From assembly GCF_002910915.1 (NCBI RefSeq), contig NZ_NEUF01000079.1:1-56380 (forward strand): 56,380 nucleotides of DNA, given 5' to 3'. Origin of the DNA: Streptomyces sp. SM10. GTDB taxonomy: Bacteria; Actinomycetota; Actinomycetes; Streptomycetales; Streptomycetaceae. Below the pieces are notes generated by a model, which worked only from the letters and a program-made list of their open reading frames with translations, was not told the origin of the DNA and did no database searches. Below, in pieces: positions 54,753 to 56,380 of the stretch. Position numbers and translations under genes: made by a program. Within the stretch, counting starts at the first letter, position 1, and every line of letters begins with the position of its first letter.

Positions 54753-56380
54753 CTACCCGTCCGACGCCTTGCCACCCGACCGGGTACCCGCCGTGGCACC
54801 GGCCTTGACGCCCCCGGCGCCACCGCCCGACGCCTTGCCCGTCCCACCCGGGGCCTCGAAAGACTCCAACGCCTCGAGGACGTCCTGGACACGGGAGATC
54901 TCCGTATTGATGTCCTCGCGCCGTCGCACGAGCAGGTCCAGCTCCCGGCGGCCCTCGTCGACCATCTGCTCGGCCTCGGCCTCGGCGTCCGCGCGCAGCT
55001 TCTCGGCCACGCGGGTCAGTTCGGCCTTCTTGGTCTCGGCCTCCTTGAGGAGGGACTCAGCGCGCTTCACAGCGGCGATGCGGACCTTGCTCGCCTCCGA
55101 ATTCGCGTCCGAGAGCAGCTCCTTGGCCTTGGCCTCGGCCTCCGCCCGCTGTTCCGTCGCCGCCTTCATCAGCTTGTCGACGCGCTCGCCGGCCGTCTTC
55201 ATCTGCTCGGACGTCTCGCGCCGGGCGCGCTCGTGCAGCTCCTCGATCTCGCCCTCGATCCGGGTCCGGAGCTCCTCCGCGCGCTCCCGGGTGGCGGTGG
55301 CGTCCCGGCGGGCGCCGACGAGCAGCTCGTCCGCGTCCGCACGGGCCCGCTCCACCAGGGAGTTGCCCTCGACCGTGGCCTCGGAGGTGATCCGCACCGC
55401 CTCGTTGCGCGCGGCGCCGACCATGCGGTCGGACTGCTCCTCGGACTCGGTGGCGGCGCGCAGCGCCTCCTCCTGGGCCTTGTTGACGAGCTGGTCGGCC
55501 TGTTCGGCCGCGTCCGCACGGCGCTTCGCCGCAGCCTCGCGCGCCTCGTCAAGCAGCCGGTCCGCCTCCTGGCGGGCCTCGGCGCGCACCTGCTCCGCGG
55601 CGGACTCGGCGTCGGCGCGCAGCCGCTCCGACTCCTCGCGGGTGCGGGCCGCGTGCTCCTGGGCCGAGCTCACGGTCTGCGCCGCCTCCGCGCGCAGCCG
55701 CTCGGCCTCGTCGGCCGCCTCGCCGACGAGGCGCTCCGACTGCTCGGCCGCCTCGCTACGGATCCGCTCGCTCTCACCCGTCGCCTCGGCCATGAGCCGG
55801 TCGGCCTGCCCCGCCGCCTCGGAACGGATCCGGTTGGCGTCCTCCCGGGCCTCGCCGCGGGCGCGGGACGCGTCCTGCTCCGCCGAGGCCAGGGCGTCCG
55901 ACGCCTCCGTGCGGATCCGCTGGCTGTACTCGGAGGTGTCCGAGCGCAGCTTCTCCGACTCGGTGATGGCCTCGGAGACCGTCCGCTCGGCCAGGGTCTT
56001 CGCGGCCTCGGACTCCTCGTGCGCGACCTGGCGGATCCGGTTGGCGTCCTCGGTGGCCCGCTCGCGCTCGGCATAGGCGTCGGAGCGGACCCGGTCGGCC
56101 TCCTCCTGCGCCTCGGTCCGCGTCCGCTCCGCCGAGTGCTCGGCGGCCGAGCGCAGCCCGGTGATCTCCTCCTCGGCCTGCTCCTGCAGCCCCGCGACGG
56201 AGTCCCGCACCTGCTGGGCGGTCTGCTCGGCGGCGGAGACCAACTCGGACGCCCTGCTCTCCGCCTCCTCGACCAGCCGCTGGGCCTCGGCCTGGGCCTC
56301 CTCGACCCGCTTGCGGGCGGAGGCGAGGAGCTCCTCGCTCTGCTCGCGGGCGCGCTCGCGCTCCTGCTCAGCCTCGGCGC
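54753..56380 (-). CDS. scy: Scy-like polarity coiled-coil protein, C-terminal part only
   Basis: The frame is open to the right edge of the window, giving about 542 C-terminal residues of what should be a protein of over 1200. It is nearly pure coiled coil with repeating units such as ESERIRSEAAEQSERLVGEA and QADRLMAEAT, with a period near 51 residues made from 11-residue blocks, then a Gly/Ala/Lys-rich tail (GGTGKASGGGAGG). Scy gathers DivIVA and FilP at the hyphal tip and sets branch positions. The start lies outside the window. The name follows from the neighbouring filP and repeats. Confidence 0.92.
   Translation of the reverse strand, partial: AEAEQERERAREQSEELLASARKRVEEAQAEAQRLVEEAESRASELVSAAEQTAQQVRDSVAGLQEQAEEEITGLRSAAEHSAERTRTEAQEEADRVRSDAYAERERATEDANRIRQVAHEESEAAKTLAERTVSEAITESEKLRSDTSEYSQRIRTEASDALASAEQDASRARGEAREDANRIRSEAAGQADRLMAEATGESERIRSEAAEQSERLVGEAADEAERLRAEAAQTVSSAQEHAARTREESERLRADAESAAEQVRAEARQEADRLLDEAREAAAKRRADAAEQADQLVNKAQEEALRAATESEEQSDRMVGAARNEAVRITSEATVEGNSLVERARADADELLVGARRDATATRERAEELRTRIEGEIEELHERARRETSEQMKTAGERVDKLMKAATEQRAEAEAKAKELLSDANSEASKVRIAAVKRAESLLKEAETKKAELTRVAEKLRADAEAEAEQMVDEGRRELDLLVRRREDINTEISRVQDVLEALESFEAPGGTGKASGGGAGGVKAGATAGTRSGGKASDG

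Overview
The window is high-GC DNA from a Streptomyces-type actinomycete. The gene order lysA-hom-thrC, thrB, rho, LCP, rpmE, prfA, prmC, tsaC, phosphatase, glyA, wecA-like, atpIBEFHAGDC, chitinase with a two-component pair, nucS, and finally the filP/scy coiled-coil pair is the conserved core arrangement I know from S. coelicolor (roughly its SCO535x-SCO539x stretch). GC-rich third positions, GTG/TTG starts, the Arg/Gly-rich insertion in Rho, NucS and Scy/FilP all agree with this.

Layout. 1-2462: end of a NERD-domain gene, a D-2-hydroxyacid dehydrogenase and a SUMF1/FGE-like protein. 2463-8151: an accessory patch in which little is intact. It holds two odd tRNA-like elements whose 3' halves precede their 5' halves, a strong terminator, a decayed phosphopantetheinyl transferase gene, a three-gene leftward operon of WXG100/DUF6571-like proteins, the broken N-terminus of a Ser/Thr kinase, and an intact tRNA-Arg(CCG). 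8349-17460: a receiver-domain protein, a catalytically stripped ArgS paralogue, lysA, hom, thrC, thrB and rho, i.e. the aspartate-family amino-acid block plus transcription termination. 18088-25968: LCP cell-wall ligase, ribosomal protein L31, release factor 1 and its methylase PrmC, the t6A enzyme TsaC, a phosphatase-like protein with Ser in place of the nucleophilic Cys, serine hydroxymethyltransferase and a polyprenyl-phosphate sugar-1-phosphate transferase.

26231-34570: the complete F1Fo ATP synthase operon followed by a DUF2550 membrane protein. Its upstream region carries a good match to the Rex redox operator and one to the Streptomyces Crp motif, so the operon may be tied to NADH/NAD state and to cAMP. 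34850-38747: a secreted CBM2-FnIII-GH18 chitinase with paired 12-bp operators around its promoter, and a response regulator/sensor kinase pair. 38884-43267: a membrane protein, a cobalamin adenosyltransferase, an ABC-2 drug-type exporter with a divergent TetR regulator, and a 3-hydroxybutyryl-CoA dehydrogenase. 43512-49595: a STAS anti-anti-sigma protein, a large membrane-anchored NTPase-like protein with a Thr/Pro-rich tail, NucS, and small conserved proteins. 49605-53549: two tandem paralogous ABC exporter modules. 53639-56380: FilP and the C-terminal part of Scy, which organise polar growth; scy runs off the right edge.

The most unusual points are the two permuted tRNA-like elements at 2483-2702, the ArgS remnant between tRNA-Arg and lysA, the Ser-for-Cys phosphatase, and the overlapping WXG/DUF6571 operon in the decayed patch. 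All functional names rest on motif recognition by eye; no database search was run.
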